Below, piece by piece: positions 54,174-62,608 of a DNA stretch of 64,000 nucleotides. The DNA is from Indioceanicola profundi (GTDB taxonomy: Bacteria; Pseudomonadota; Alphaproteobacteria; Azospirillales; Azospirillaceae). The notes beneath the pieces are model-generated. The model was not told the origin of the DNA. It saw nothing but the letters and a program-made list of their open reading frames with translations, and searched no databases. The stretch lies in assembly GCF_003568845.1 (NCBI RefSeq), contig NZ_CP030127.1:186001-250000 (forward strand), given 5' to 3'. The number at the start of each line of letters is the position of its first letter. The first letter of the stretch is position 1. Made by a program: the position numbers and the translations under genes.

Positions 54174-55217
54174 TCACGATTGCACTTCTCTGCCGGCTGA
54201 GCTGCGCCGGGCCGGGATGGCGACCAGGGCCACGCCGGCCGCGATGGCGAGGGAGCTGACGATGAGGCCCGGGGTAAGCGGTTCGCCGAGCATGGTGACG
54301 GAGATGGCGATCCCGGTGACCGGCACGCCAAGCATCACGGTCGATATGGCCGTCGCCGGCAGCCGGGTGCTGGCCGCGTTCACGGCGCAGAAGCAGAAGG
54401 CGGTGGCGACCGGCCCGATGAAGAGGAGCGTGGCCCAGAAGCCGGCGCTGCCGTCGCCCGTGAACGGTCCCTCCATCACGACCGCGGCGACCAGCAGCAA
54501 GGCGGTCGCGAACAGCATCTGCCAGGGCGCCAGCGCATAGGCGGACGACAAGCCCCTGGCATGGCGCAGATGCAGGATGCAGACGGCCCAGCAGAAAGAC
54601 GCGCCCAGCAGCATCGCATGGGCCTGGATAACCTCTTCCCGGCTCCAGTCGATGGTCAGCGGATTGACCAGGACCGCCACCCCGATAATGGCCAGGAGCA
54701 CGCCGCCGATCCGCGCCGCCGATACCTGTTCACGGAACAGGAGGATGGAGGCCGGTGCGACCCACAGGGGCGTCGTGTAGCTCAGAATGGCGGAGCGTCC
54801 GGCCGGCAGCTGGGTCAGGGCGATCACCACCAGCGCCGTGAACAGCGTCATCTGCAATCCGCCGACGGAGGCGACAAGCGGCCAGTCCTCCGCACGCGGC
54901 AGGCGCAGCGTCCCCTGGACCGCCTGCACCAGGAACAGACAGCCCGCGCCAGTGGCGAAGCGAAGGGCGGACATCCAGATCGGGGAGACATGCTCCAGCC
55001 CGATCTTCATGACCGGCCAGTTGGCGCCCCAGAGCAGGATGGCCGCCGCGAGCGTCAGGGCCGCAGCGAACCGATCCCGACGATCTTGCGGCTCTACCCG
55101 TCCTACCTCCCGCTCCGGGCACAGGCCTGAGGGCGGGCGTGCGGGCAGAGGGGAGGGGGGCTGCGTGCCAGCCGCGAGACACGGAGGACACGGCGCCTGG
55201 AAGCTGGTGCCGGGCAT
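54174..55217 (-). CDS. EamA/DMT-family transporter
   Basis: About 347 residues with ten predicted transmembrane helices in two EamA repeats. Typical features: LLWGANWPVMKIGLEHVSPIWMSALRFATGA (in parts), LSYTTPLWVAPASILLFREQ, and TAISTVMLGVPVTGIAISVTMLGEPLTPGLI (in parts). The family exports metabolites, amino acids or drugs. The start is uncertain: an ATG at 55217 and a TTG at 55223 open the frame, but the first 45 residues are Pro-rich and not membrane-like, so a later start could be used. The gene reads in the same direction as its neighbour at 55262, but no functional link is known. Confidence 0.85.
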   Translation of the reverse strand: MPGTSFQAPCPPCLAAGTQPPSPLPARPPSGLCPEREVGRVEPQDRRDRFAAALTLAAAILLWGANWPVMKIGLEHVSPIWMSALRFATGAGCLFLVQAVQGTLRLPRAEDWPLVASVGGLQMTLFTALVVIALTQLPAGRSAILSYTTPLWVAPASILLFREQVSAARIGGVLLAIIGVAVLVNPLTIDWSREEVIQAHAMLLGASFCWAVCILHLRHARGLSSAYALAPWQMLFATALLLVAAVVMEGPFTGDGSAGFWATLLFIGPVATAFCFCAVNAASTRLPATAISTVMLGVPVTGIAISVTMLGEPLTPGLIVSSLAIAAGVALVAIPARRSSAGREVQS

Positions 55218-55261
55218 GGTCAACCCCGATGCTGGAGAACCGGAAGAGCCGGAAGAGCGGA

Positions 55262-56245
55262 TCAGGCGATGTCGACAACCACCTTGCCGCGCGCCGCCCC
55301 GCTCTCCAGATGGCGGTACCCATCGGCAGCCTGCGCCAGGTCGAAGCGGCGGGCATCGATCAGCGGCTTGACCTTGCCCGCGTCGGCAAGGACGGCGAGG
55401 TCCTGAAGTATCTGGCCGTGCCGCTCCCGGCCGATATCGTGCAGCATGGGGATCAGCATGAAGACCACATGCAGCGACAGACCCTTCTGGTGCAGCGGGG
55501 TCAGGTCGTGCGTGCTGCGCGCGGCGGTGGCGGATATCCGGCCTTTGAGCGCGGCCGCCTGGAAGGACTTGTCCAGGTTCGCTCCGCCCACCGTGTCGAT
55601 CACGACCGGAAAGCCCTGCCCGGCGGTGAGGCGGCTGACATAGTCCGCAACCGTTTCCTCGCGATAAAGGATGGCGTCGTCGGCACCCAGATCGTGCGCG
55701 GTGGCGGCGGCCTCCTGGGAGGAAACGGTAACGGCGACCCGGGCTCCCTTGGCCTTGGCAAGCTGAACGGCGATGTGCCCGACGCCGCCGGTGCCGCCAT
55801 GCGCCAGGACATGGTCGGCGGCCTTTACCGCTGCCCGCTCAATAGCTTCCCATGCCGTGATGGAGACCAGCGGCAGGGCCGCCGCCTCACGCATCGACAG
55901 GGTGGTCGGTTTGCGGGCTAGCAGCCGCGCATCCGCCACGATGTACTCTGCCAGCGTACCGCCCTGGCCCTTAACGCCGCCCACACAGCCATAGACTTCA
56001 TCGCCGGGTTGGAAGCCCGTCACGTCCGGCGCGACCGCCTCGAGCGTCCCGGCCATGTCGGCGCCCAGGATCGCCGGGAGGTCCGGACCGATCGGCAGGC
56101 CGGTTCGAATGCGGGCATCGACCGGGTTCAAAGCTGCGGCGGCAATGCGGACCAGCACGGTTCCGGGACGCAGGTCTGGGCGCGCCACCTCGGTGAGCTC
56201 GAAATTCTCGGGCCCGCCATGGGCCTTCAACAGAAGTGCCAGCAT
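55262..56245 (-). CDS. zinc-type alcohol dehydrogenase / quinone oxidoreductase family protein
   Basis: 327 residues from the ATG at 56245, with AAGGACGG upstream. MDR fold: ALNPVDARIRTGLPIGP, GADMAGTLEAVAPDVTGFQPGDEVYG, then the NADPH-binding HGGTGGVGHIAVQLAKAKGARV (in parts). The catalytic zinc ligands of true alcohol dehydrogenases are missing, so it belongs to the quinone reductase-like, zinc-free branch. An 8-bp inverted repeat lies 57 bp upstream. It is the first of three oxidoreductases between 55 and 60 kb and may reduce reactive quinones or enones. Confidence 0.9.
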   Translation of the reverse strand: MLALLLKAHGGPENFELTEVARPDLRPGTVLVRIAAAALNPVDARIRTGLPIGPDLPAILGADMAGTLEAVAPDVTGFQPGDEVYGCVGGVKGQGGTLAEYIVADARLLARKPTTLSMREAAALPLVSITAWEAIERAAVKAADHVLAHGGTGGVGHIAVQLAKAKGARVAVTVSSQEAAATAHDLGADDAILYREETVADYVSRLTAGQGFPVVIDTVGGANLDKSFQAAALKGRISATAARSTHDLTPLHQKGLSLHVVFMLIPMLHDIGRERHGQILQDLAVLADAGKVKPLIDARRFDLAQAADGYRHLESGAARGKVVVDIA

Positions 56246-56578
56246 TTTCTGCCGTCCTTTGTAAGCAGAGGGGGAGACGAGGAAAGGATGCGGGGCATCG
56301 CGCAATCAGCAAAACGCATAATTCTGATTGCTTTTAGAAGCCGCTCGACTTGATAAGCATGCCGTTGCCCATTGACGACTTCCGCCATTGCTGGCTGGCT
56401 CCCGGTCCGAACTTCGGCAACCAAGCTGTTGATGTCATCGGATCGGGCGAACGATGCCTATCGCCCGCGGCAAGCCGGGGCCGTTTCCCGACCGGATGGG
56501 ACGGGAGCGGCAACATTGCGGTCAATACTGTCCAGAGGGACTGCGGACACCTGACGGGGAAATCCGCAGCGTCGCGGC
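56246..56578. other. 333-bp intergenic region with candidate operator
   Basis: No credible gene: the small open frames at 56350-56694 shadow the next gene. The left end holds the inverted repeat at 56302-56331 and an AT-rich CGCATAATT stretch, probably the promoter of the quinone oxidoreductase-like gene. Confidence 0.45.
56302..56331. promoter_or_regulatory. inverted repeat before quinone oxidoreductase-like gene
   Basis: GCAATCAG at 56302-56309 pairs exactly with CTGATTGC at 56324-56331, 14 bases apart, and the spacer contains CGCATAATT, giving a plausible -10 element (AATTAT on the minus strand). A similar CGCATAAT word occurs before the alcohol dehydrogenase gene at 58748 (58829-58835). 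A MarR- or HxlR-type operator is suggested. Confidence 0.5.
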
Positions 56579-57706
56579 CTATTTCAGCAGCACAGGCCCG
56601 GCATCGATCTTCACCCGCAGCAGCTCATAGGGCTTCTGACGGAGATCGCGGCCCTCATGAAAGCCGGGCTGGCGATGGAGCTGGTTGGCTGTGAAGTAGA
56701 GATATCCATCCGTTCCGATTGACAGCGTGTCGGGCCAAAGCATGCGCGGGTGCTGCGCGATGGTGGTCCACTGTCCATCGGCCAGACGGCGGATGCTGTT
56801 GTTCTCATAATCGCTGGCATAGACCCGGCCCTTGTCATCGGCCTCGAGCCCGTCGGATGCCCCCTTCTCGCCAAGATCGGTCACGGCGGCGGCAAGCTCC
56901 GCCTCGGACACGGACGCATCGCGCAGCAGGGCCGTCGGCACGGCATAAAGATGCCGGCTGGACAGCGCGCAGTAATAGAGGGTCTGGCCATCGGCGGACA
57001 AGGCAATGCCGTCGCTGGCGACCCGGAATGGCGCCGGCGCGCCATTGGGCGGGCGGGCCATCAGCTTTTCCCCCTCGACCACCGGCTGGAAATCCGGATC
57101 GGGCGAGGTGGAGGGATGGCCGCTCAGCCGGCGGAGCGCGGTCCCGGTCGCCAGGTCCACAACGATGATGCCGCCGGGACCGCTGAGGGACGAGTCGGTG
57201 ATATAGGCGACACCCTCCTTGCCTTGCCCCAGATCGAACCGGACGTCATTCACGTAGGTTGTCGGCAGCACCACGTCGGTCGGCAGCACGATGGTGCGGA
57301 CCACCTTGTCGGTCGCGAGATCCACGGCGACCAGCTTGGCCCCGCCTGCCACCGGCGGCTTGAAGCCGGGCGCTGCGGTGTCCAGGACCCAGAGGCGGTT
57401 CCGGGCATCGGCCACCACGCTCTGCACGCTGATCAGCGTCGTCGCCGGATCGGCGGCATCGCCCCGGTTTATCGCGGGGTCCGGATAAGCCACCGTCTTC
57501 CCGCCGCGCACTTCCGCAACAGTAAAGGGGACGTCGTCGCCCCAACGGGGAAAGTTCACGAAGATGCGCCCGTTCGGCGCCACGGTCACGCCTGTGGGCA
57601 TGGCGCCGGTGAAAGTCGCGACCTGCTCCACCTCGCCTACATTCTGGGCGATGGCCGGCAGCGCGACGAGCGCCGTGGACAGGAGCGCTGCCATGAATCT
57701 GCGCAT
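56579..57706 (-). CDS. major royal jelly / yellow-family secreted beta-propeller protein
   Basis: 375 residues from the ATG at 57706 (MRRFMAALLSTALVALPAIA, signal peptide). Family segments: GAMPTGVTVAPNGRIFVNFPRWGDDVPFTVAEV (in parts), SVQSVVADARNRLWVLDTA, YVNDVRFDLGQGKEGVAYITDSSLSGPGGIIVVDLATG (in parts), and DGIALSADGQTLYYCALSSRHLYAVPT. These are MRJP/yellow proteins, found in bacteria as secreted, mostly untested proteins; some act as lactonases or bind small aromatics. It stands 28 bp before the zinc-type dehydrogenase gene to its right in the transcript order and could share its promoter. Confidence 0.85.
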   Translation of the reverse strand: MRRFMAALLSTALVALPAIAQNVGEVEQVATFTGAMPTGVTVAPNGRIFVNFPRWGDDVPFTVAEVRGGKTVAYPDPAINRGDAADPATTLISVQSVVADARNRLWVLDTAAPGFKPPVAGGAKLVAVDLATDKVVRTIVLPTDVVLPTTYVNDVRFDLGQGKEGVAYITDSSLSGPGGIIVVDLATGTALRRLSGHPSTSPDPDFQPVVEGEKLMARPPNGAPAPFRVASDGIALSADGQTLYYCALSSRHLYAVPTALLRDASVSEAELAAAVTDLGEKGASDGLEADDKGRVYASDYENNSIRRLADGQWTTIAQHPRMLWPDTLSIGTDGYLYFTANQLHRQPGFHEGRDLRQKPYELLRVKIDAGPVLLK

Positions 57707-57734
57707 GATCTCAAACTCCGCTGTTTTCGACGCC

Positions 57735-58748
57735 TCAGAAGCCGGCCAGCACATTCTTGCCAATGGCGCGGCCGCTCTCGGCAAGAGCGTGGAGGCGCTT
57801 CAGGTTGGCTGCATTGATCGGCCCGTCCTGCGTGGTCATGGTGGTCCGAAGCACCCCGGCATCGACCAGGGCCGAAACCTCGTTCAGCAGCCGATGCTGT
57901 GCGATCATGTCCGCCGTCTGATAGAGCGGGCGCGTGAACATCAGCTCCCAGGCGACGGTGACGCTTTTGCGCTTCAGTTTGACGATGTCGAAGCTTTCCG
58001 GATCGTCGATCAGGGCCAGATGACCCTGCGGCGCGATCAGCTCGGCAATCGCCGGCAAGTGGCTGTCGCTGGCGGTCAGGCTGGCGACATACTCCACCGG
58101 GCCGATCCCGATCTCCTGCAATCCTTCGTTCAGCGGCCGGCGGTGATCGATCACATGGTGCGCGCCCATCTCCTTCACCCAAGCGATGGTATCCGGGCGG
58201 GACGCGGTGGCGACCACGGTAAGGCCGGTCAGGCGGCGCGCCAGTTGGATCAGGATGGAACCCACCCCGCCGGCGCCGTTGATGACCAGCAGGGTCCCGG
58301 TCTGCGTCTTGACCCCATAAGGCACCCGCAGCCGCTCGAACAGCAGCTCCCAAGCGGTGATGGCAGTGAGCGGCAGAGCCGCGGCTTCGGCGAAGCCGAG
58401 GGAGCGTGGCTTCACGCCGACAATCCTCTCATCCACCACGTGGAATTCGGCATTGGTGCCGGGCCGGTCCAGGGCGCCGGCATAGAAGACCTCGTCGCCG
58501 GGCGCGAACAGCGTCACGTCCGATCCCACGGCCTCCACCAGGCCGGCGGCATCCCAGCCCAGCACGCGCGCACTGCCGGTCGGCGGGGCCATGTTCTGAC
58601 GGACCTTGTAGTCCACCGGGTTGACCGACACGGCCTCGACCCGCACCAGCAGGTCGCGCGGGCCTGGCGTCGGCACCGGCAGCTCGATGTCCACGAGCGC
58701 CTCTGGGGCGGTAACGGGACCATTGCGGTAATATCCGACTGCCTTCAT
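57735..58748 (-). CDS. zinc-binding alcohol dehydrogenase family protein
   Basis: 337 residues from the ATG at 58748 (MKAVGYYRNGPVTAPEALVDIELPVPTPGPRDLLVRVEAVSVNPVDYKVR, in parts). It is the MDR subgroup with GWDAAGLVEAVGSDVTLFAPGDEV, then NGAGGVGSILIQLARRLTGL (nucleotide-binding), and DDPESFDIVKLKRKSVTVAWELMFTR. No structural zinc cysteines are seen. Such proteins reduce quinones or aldehydes with NADPH. A short palindrome lies in the upstream gap. It is followed by the MRJP-like gene in the same direction. Confidence 0.9.
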   Translation of the reverse strand: MKAVGYYRNGPVTAPEALVDIELPVPTPGPRDLLVRVEAVSVNPVDYKVRQNMAPPTGSARVLGWDAAGLVEAVGSDVTLFAPGDEVFYAGALDRPGTNAEFHVVDERIVGVKPRSLGFAEAAALPLTAITAWELLFERLRVPYGVKTQTGTLLVINGAGGVGSILIQLARRLTGLTVVATASRPDTIAWVKEMGAHHVIDHRRPLNEGLQEIGIGPVEYVASLTASDSHLPAIAELIAPQGHLALIDDPESFDIVKLKRKSVTVAWELMFTRPLYQTADMIAQHRLLNEVSALVDAGVLRTTMTTQDGPINAANLKRLHALAESGRAIGKNVLAGF

Positions 58749-59048
58749 GGCGATCTGATCCTTATGCGGATGATTGGGTGGTTCTGCCCTGGCCGGAAGA
58801 ATGGCACTGGCCTTGGTAGCTGATAAGCGCATAATCATTATTTGACCTATCAGGAAACCCGCTGGATCGCCGACCAGGGCGACAGGGCCGTCCTCGGACG
58901 CCAGCATCCCAACATCCAATCCCCGGAAAAGGGCTGGTCGCATGTCCCTTCGCGCCAGCAGGCTAAGGGGCGGAGCGGGAGATCGTCCTGGATCTCACCG
59001 CCTCCTGTTGGATGTTTCCGCCCCCCATCCCGATCCGGGGCATCCTCC
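58749..59048. other. 300-bp intergenic region with AT-rich palindrome
   Basis: No gene is seen. The left third has a TTATGCGCTTATCA-like AT-rich patch on the minus strand, with the palindrome ATAATCATTAT at 58831-58841, 83 bp before the dehydrogenase start. The remaining sequence is GC-rich and shows no signal. Confidence 0.45.
58831..58841. promoter_or_regulatory. short palindrome in the dehydrogenase promoter
   Basis: ATAAT, C, ATTAT, perfect 5-bp arms in an AT-rich patch preceded by GCGC, like the CGCATAAT word near the quinone oxidoreductase-like gene. Could be an operator or simply a -10 region. Confidence 0.35.
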
Positions 59049-59867
59049 TCAAGCCGCGATGCCTTGCCCGCGCAGGTAACGCGGCCCGGGCTTCGCATGG
59101 CGGAAATGCCCCGACATGGTGTGGCGGGCCGCCTCGTAGGCGGTCCATTCGCTGCCGTCCTGGAGCGGCGGAATGGTCACCACCTCGCCGGCATCGAAGC
59201 CGGCCAAGGCCGCATCAACCATGTCCTCGGCGGACATCACCATGTCGGCTGGAAGATTGCCGTGGCCGCCAACGCTGGCGACATCCCAGAACTCCGTCGC
59301 CGTCGCTCCCGGCAGCACCGCCTGCACCCGCACGCCCTTGTCGGACAGCTCATGCTGGAGCGATTGGGTCAGCGCCAGTACATAGGCTTTGGTCGCGCCA
59401 TAGACGCCGTTCAGGATTTCCGGCCCGATGGCGACGATGGAAGCGATGTTGATGATGGCTCCCTGACCGCGCGCGACGAAACCTGGGGCCGCCGCATAGG
59501 TCAGCCGCGTCAGCGCGGTCACGTTCACCCCGATCATCTCCTCCATCCTGTCCACGTCGGACTGGAGCAGCGGCGCCGCGGAGCCGAAGCCTGCATTGTT
59601 CACCAGAAGCGTCACGCTGGCAGTCCGGCGCAGCAGCTCCTCCACATGCAGAAGGTCGTCGGTCCTGTTCAGGTCGGTGCTGATGACGTTGACCGCCCGT
59701 CCGCTCGCATCGGTGACGCGCTTCGCGACCTCCTGCAGCCGCGCGGTGTTCCGTGCGACAAGGATCAGGTCATAGCCGCGCTTGGCCAGCCGGTCCGCAT
59801 AGATGGCGCCGATGCCGGTGGACGCGCCGGTAATCAGGGCGGTGCCCTTGGGTTCATAGGTGCTCAT
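59049..59867 (-). CDS. SDR family oxidoreductase
   Basis: 272 residues. Short-chain dehydrogenase: TGASTGIGAIYADRLAKRGYDLILVARN (in parts), NNAG at VNNAGFGS, the catalytic serine in NIASIVAIG and YGATKAY for YxxxK, with C-terminal RYLRGQGIAA. The subfamily is often linked to aldehyde or ketone handling. AAAGGAGAA precedes the ATG. It is divergent from the GlxA-type regulator across a 107-bp gap holding a long inverted repeat. Confidence 0.9.
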   Translation of the reverse strand: MSTYEPKGTALITGASTGIGAIYADRLAKRGYDLILVARNTARLQEVAKRVTDASGRAVNVISTDLNRTDDLLHVEELLRRTASVTLLVNNAGFGSAAPLLQSDVDRMEEMIGVNVTALTRLTYAAAPGFVARGQGAIINIASIVAIGPEILNGVYGATKAYVLALTQSLQHELSDKGVRVQAVLPGATATEFWDVASVGGHGNLPADMVMSAEDMVDAALAGFDAGEVVTIPPLQDGSEWTAYEAARHTMSGHFRHAKPGPRYLRGQGIAA

Positions 59868-59911
59868 GATCGTTCTCCTTTACGCCCCCAGCGGGCGTTG
59901 AAGAGAGATTA

Positions 59912-59973
59912 GCCTTGCTCCGGCATGGCGGAAATGTCATCGTTGCGTCGTTTTCTGCCATCCGGAGCAAGGC
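59912..59973. promoter_or_regulatory. long inverted repeat spanning the GlxA-type gene's ribosome binding site
   Basis: GCCTTGCTCCGG at 59912-59923 is exactly complementary to CCGGAGCAAGGC at 59962-59973. The arms extend inwards, with one or two interruptions, to about 59934 and 59952, giving nearly 22 paired bases around a 17-base loop. The right arm includes the GGAGCAAGG ribosome binding site of the gene starting at 59975. It could act as an operator for the divergent genes or as an RNA hairpin that hides the site. Confidence 0.6.
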
Positions 59974-59974
59974 G

Positions 59975-60934
59975 ATGCGCAAAGTCGGCTTCATCCTCTA
60001 TCCCGGCTATTCCCCGATGGGCTTCGCTGTCAGCACCGCGTTCGAGGTTGCGAACCTGCAGGCTGGGGAGCCGGTCTATGACGTGCGCATGCTGTCCGAG
60101 CATGGCGGTCTGGTGCGCACCTCGCTCGGCTTCGACGTGGCGACTGAGCCGTTCTCGGGCGACCACTACGATCTGCTGGTCGTGGGCGGCAGCATGCAGG
60201 AGGCATCGGCGGAAACGGTCGAGTTCATCCGCCGCGCTCCAGGGCATTGCCGCAGGATCGCGGCGACCTGCCTTGCGGCCTTTGTGCTGGCCGAAGCCGG
60301 GCTGCTGGACGGGCGGCGCGCGACAACCCATTGGATACGGGCGCGCGAGCTTCAGGCGCGCTATCCCAAAGTCCGGGTGGAAGAGGACCGTATCTTCATC
60401 GCCGACGGGCCGGTCTGGACATCGGCCGGAATGACGGCAGGCATCGACTTGGCGCTGGCCTTGATCGAGGAGGATCTCGGGCTGGAGGCGGCGCGCAACG
60501 TGGCGCGCAAGCTGGTGCTCTATCACCGCCGTGCCGGCGGCCAGTCGCAATTCTCCTCCCTGCTGGAGCTTGAGCCCAAATCGGACCGCATTCAGAGCGT
60601 TCTGACCTATGCCAAGGGCCACCTGTCCAATCGGCTGAGCGTGGAGGAACTGGCCGAGGTCGCGCACCTCTCGCCCCGCCAGTTCAGCCGCGCTTTCCAG
60701 ACCGAAACCGGCCAGACGCCGGCCAAGGCCATCGAGCATCTCCGGCTGGAGGCGGCGCGGGTCCTCATGGAAGATACCAGCCACACCATCGATGTCGTGG
60801 CACAGCAGACCGGCTTTGCCGACCGGAACAGGATGCGGCGCGCCTTTCTGCGCGCGTTCGGTCAGCCGCCCCAGGTGATCCGCCGCGCTGCGCGCGGCAT
60901 GGCGGCGGTTGCGGAGGATCTGGCCGAGGCCTGA
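59975..60934 (+). CDS. GlxA-family AraC-type transcriptional regulator
   Basis: 319 residues from the ATG at 59975. A DJ-1/PfpI-like amidase domain occupies residues 1-175 (FILYPGYSPMGFAVSTAFE; ATCLAAFVLAEAGLLDGRRATTHW, in parts, with the nucleophile-elbow cysteine). A double AraC helix-turn-helix follows at about 215-310 (LSVEELAEVAHLSPRQFSRAFQTETGQTPAKAIEHLRLEAARVLM, in parts). Such regulators commonly control aldehyde or small-molecule oxidoreductases next to them; here the SDR gene is divergent. The start is preceded by GGAGCAAGG, contained in the long inverted repeat. Confidence 0.93.
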   Translation: MRKVGFILYPGYSPMGFAVSTAFEVANLQAGEPVYDVRMLSEHGGLVRTSLGFDVATEPFSGDHYDLLVVGGSMQEASAETVEFIRRAPGHCRRIAATCLAAFVLAEAGLLDGRRATTHWIRARELQARYPKVRVEEDRIFIADGPVWTSAGMTAGIDLALALIEEDLGLEAARNVARKLVLYHRRAGGQSQFSSLLELEPKSDRIQSVLTYAKGHLSNRLSVEELAEVAHLSPRQFSRAFQTETGQTPAKAIEHLRLEAARVLMEDTSHTIDVVAQQTGFADRNRMRRAFLRAFGQPPQVIRRAARGMAAVAEDLAEA

Positions 60935-60989
60935 ACAATTCTGCACGCAGGGGCGGCCAGCCCGGCGCCGGACCGGCCGCCATACCCGC

Positions 60990-61532
60990 TCAGACCGCCA
61001 GGGCGGGCGCCTTGGGGAAGTCGATCTCGGTGCCGCTCAGATTGTTGGTGTAGTTGGTGAGGATGTTGGCGACCACGTTCGCCAATACCTCCAGCACCTC
61101 ACCATCGCTGAGGCCGGCGGCACGGGCCTTGTCCAGTTCCGCCGTGGCGACCCGGCCCCGCTCGGCCACGATGGCCTGGGCCAACTGGACGATGGCGGCG
61201 GCACGCGGGTCCGCCGAGCGGCCCTGGCGGGCGGCCAGGATTTCATCCTCCGGAAGGCCGGCGAACTTGCCGCTGTAGCTGTGGGCCGACAGGCAGTACT
61301 CACAGCCGTTCACCTCCGCCACGGCCAGGGCGATGCGCTCACGCTCCTTGGCCGACAATGTGCCAGCGGCGATCGCCTGGTTGACGGCGAGATAGGCGTT
61401 CAGCGCCGCCGGAGCCTGGGCCAGGGTCGCCAGCGCGTTCGGAACCTTGCCCAGTTTGGCGCGGATGGCGGAAAGCTGCTCGGCTACGGCGGCCGGGGGA
61501 TTGTTGCGGTCAACAGGAGCAATGCGAGCCAT
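60990..61532 (-). CDS. AhpD-like / carboxymuconolactone decarboxylase family protein
   Basis: 180 residues from the ATG at 61532, preceded by AAAAGGAG at ideal spacing. AhpD-like core with the redox pair CEYC in VNGCEYCLSAHSYSGKF; further ALAVAEVNGCEYC and VLEVLANVVANILTNYTNNLSGTEIDFP (in parts). The family gives peroxidase or isomerase activity through the CxxC. It is divergent from an AraC-type regulator and probably regulated by it. Confidence 0.92.
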   Translation of the reverse strand: MARIAPVDRNNPPAAVAEQLSAIRAKLGKVPNALATLAQAPAALNAYLAVNQAIAAGTLSAKERERIALAVAEVNGCEYCLSAHSYSGKFAGLPEDEILAARQGRSADPRAAAIVQLAQAIVAERGRVATAELDKARAAGLSDGEVLEVLANVVANILTNYTNNLSGTEIDFPKAPALAV

Positions 61533-61628
61533 GGTCTTTCTCCTTTTCATGTGCCGGCAGCGCTCTCGCCGCCGGTTCTGAAAGGAAATATGCGCTACGG
61601 TCTGCGACAGCGTGTCCGAGATGGTTTG

Positions 61629-61644
61629 CAGATCGTCCAGATCG
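61629..61644. promoter_or_regulatory. direct repeat between AhpD-like and AraC-type genes
   Basis: CAGATCG at 61629-61635 and again at 61638-61644, nine bases apart, 47 bp before the AraC-type gene start. Tandem direct half-sites are typical of AraC-family operators. Confidence 0.35.
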
Positions 61645-61690
61645 CGATAGCTTCGCGGCTCTTGAACCAATGATCGGGGAGACCGGAGCG

Positions 61691-62533
61691 ATGCCGGCCG
61701 ACCAGCACGCCGCCTCTCCCGCCCTTGACCGGCTGGCGGCCATGTTCGCCCGCGTCCATCTCACCGCCCGCGTGTTCCAGGCAGGTGCGTTCTGCGGAAT
61801 AGGTGAGATGAGCGGCAGCGGGTCGGCGGGCCATCTTCATCTGCTGCGGGCGGGTCGCGTGATGGTGGAGGGGCCTCATTCCCGGCAAATCCCGCTGGAG
61901 GGGCCGGCCGCCGTCCTTTTTCCGCGGCCGGCCGCGCACCGGATCGTCGCCGGGGATGGGACGGTCGATCTCGTCTGCGCCGAAATCTGGCTGGGCGGGC
62001 CGGGCAATCCGCTTGAGCGCGGCCTGCCGGACCTGCTGCATCTGCCACTGGAGCCCGGCGACCAACTGGGCGGCGCGCTTTCCCTTCTGTTCGGGGAGGC
62101 GGGCGGAAGCGGCTGCGGCAGGCAGGTCATCCTGGACCGGCTGGCGGAGGTGGCGCTGGTCTATCTGCTGCGCCACGCAATGGCCCGTGCAGGGCAGGAG
62201 CCCGGCCTGCTGGCGGGACTCGGCCATCCGGCGCTGGCGCGCGTGCTGACCCGGATGCATGAGGACCCTGCTGCCCCCTGGACCCTTGAGCGGATGGCGG
62301 AGGTGGCCGGCATGTCCCGGTCCGCCTTCGCAGAGACCTTCAGAACCGTGGTGGGGCAGACGCCCGGCACCTATCTGCAGGGCTGGCGCCTGCAACTGGC
62401 GCGCGCCGCTCTTTCCGCCGGCCGGACCCTTAAACAGGCCGCCCGCGAGGTCGGCTATGACAGCCATGCCGCGCTGTCGCGGGCATTGTCGCGTCGGAAG
62501 CCGGCTACGGTGACCGAAGCCATCTCCGGCTAG
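61691..62533 (+). CDS. AraC-family transcriptional regulator with cupin-like N-terminus
   Basis: 280 residues from the ATG at 61691 (GGGAGA upstream); an in-frame ATG at 61670 is less likely. The N-terminal 150 residues fit the AraC_binding/Cupin_6 sensor (GAFCGIGEMSGSGSAGHLHLLRAGRVMVEGP, in parts). Two helix-turn-helix units occupy residues 180-275 (WTLERMAEVAGMSRSAFAETFRTVVGQTPGTYLQGWRLQLARAAL, in parts, then AAREVGYDSHAALSRAL). It is divergent from the AhpD-like gene and likely activates it in response to an oxidant or aromatic compound. Confidence 0.92.
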   Translation: MPADQHAASPALDRLAAMFARVHLTARVFQAGAFCGIGEMSGSGSAGHLHLLRAGRVMVEGPHSRQIPLEGPAAVLFPRPAAHRIVAGDGTVDLVCAEIWLGGPGNPLERGLPDLLHLPLEPGDQLGGALSLLFGEAGGSGCGRQVILDRLAEVALVYLLRHAMARAGQEPGLLAGLGHPALARVLTRMHEDPAAPWTLERMAEVAGMSRSAFAETFRTVVGQTPGTYLQGWRLQLARAALSAGRTLKQAAREVGYDSHAALSRALSRRKPATVTEAISG

Positions 62534-62608
62534 GCCACGCCGTTCTGGAGGGGGACGGATGCCGCCAATCGGCGGAGCCGGACTGTTCGGGCGCAAGGCC
62601 GGAGGGCG

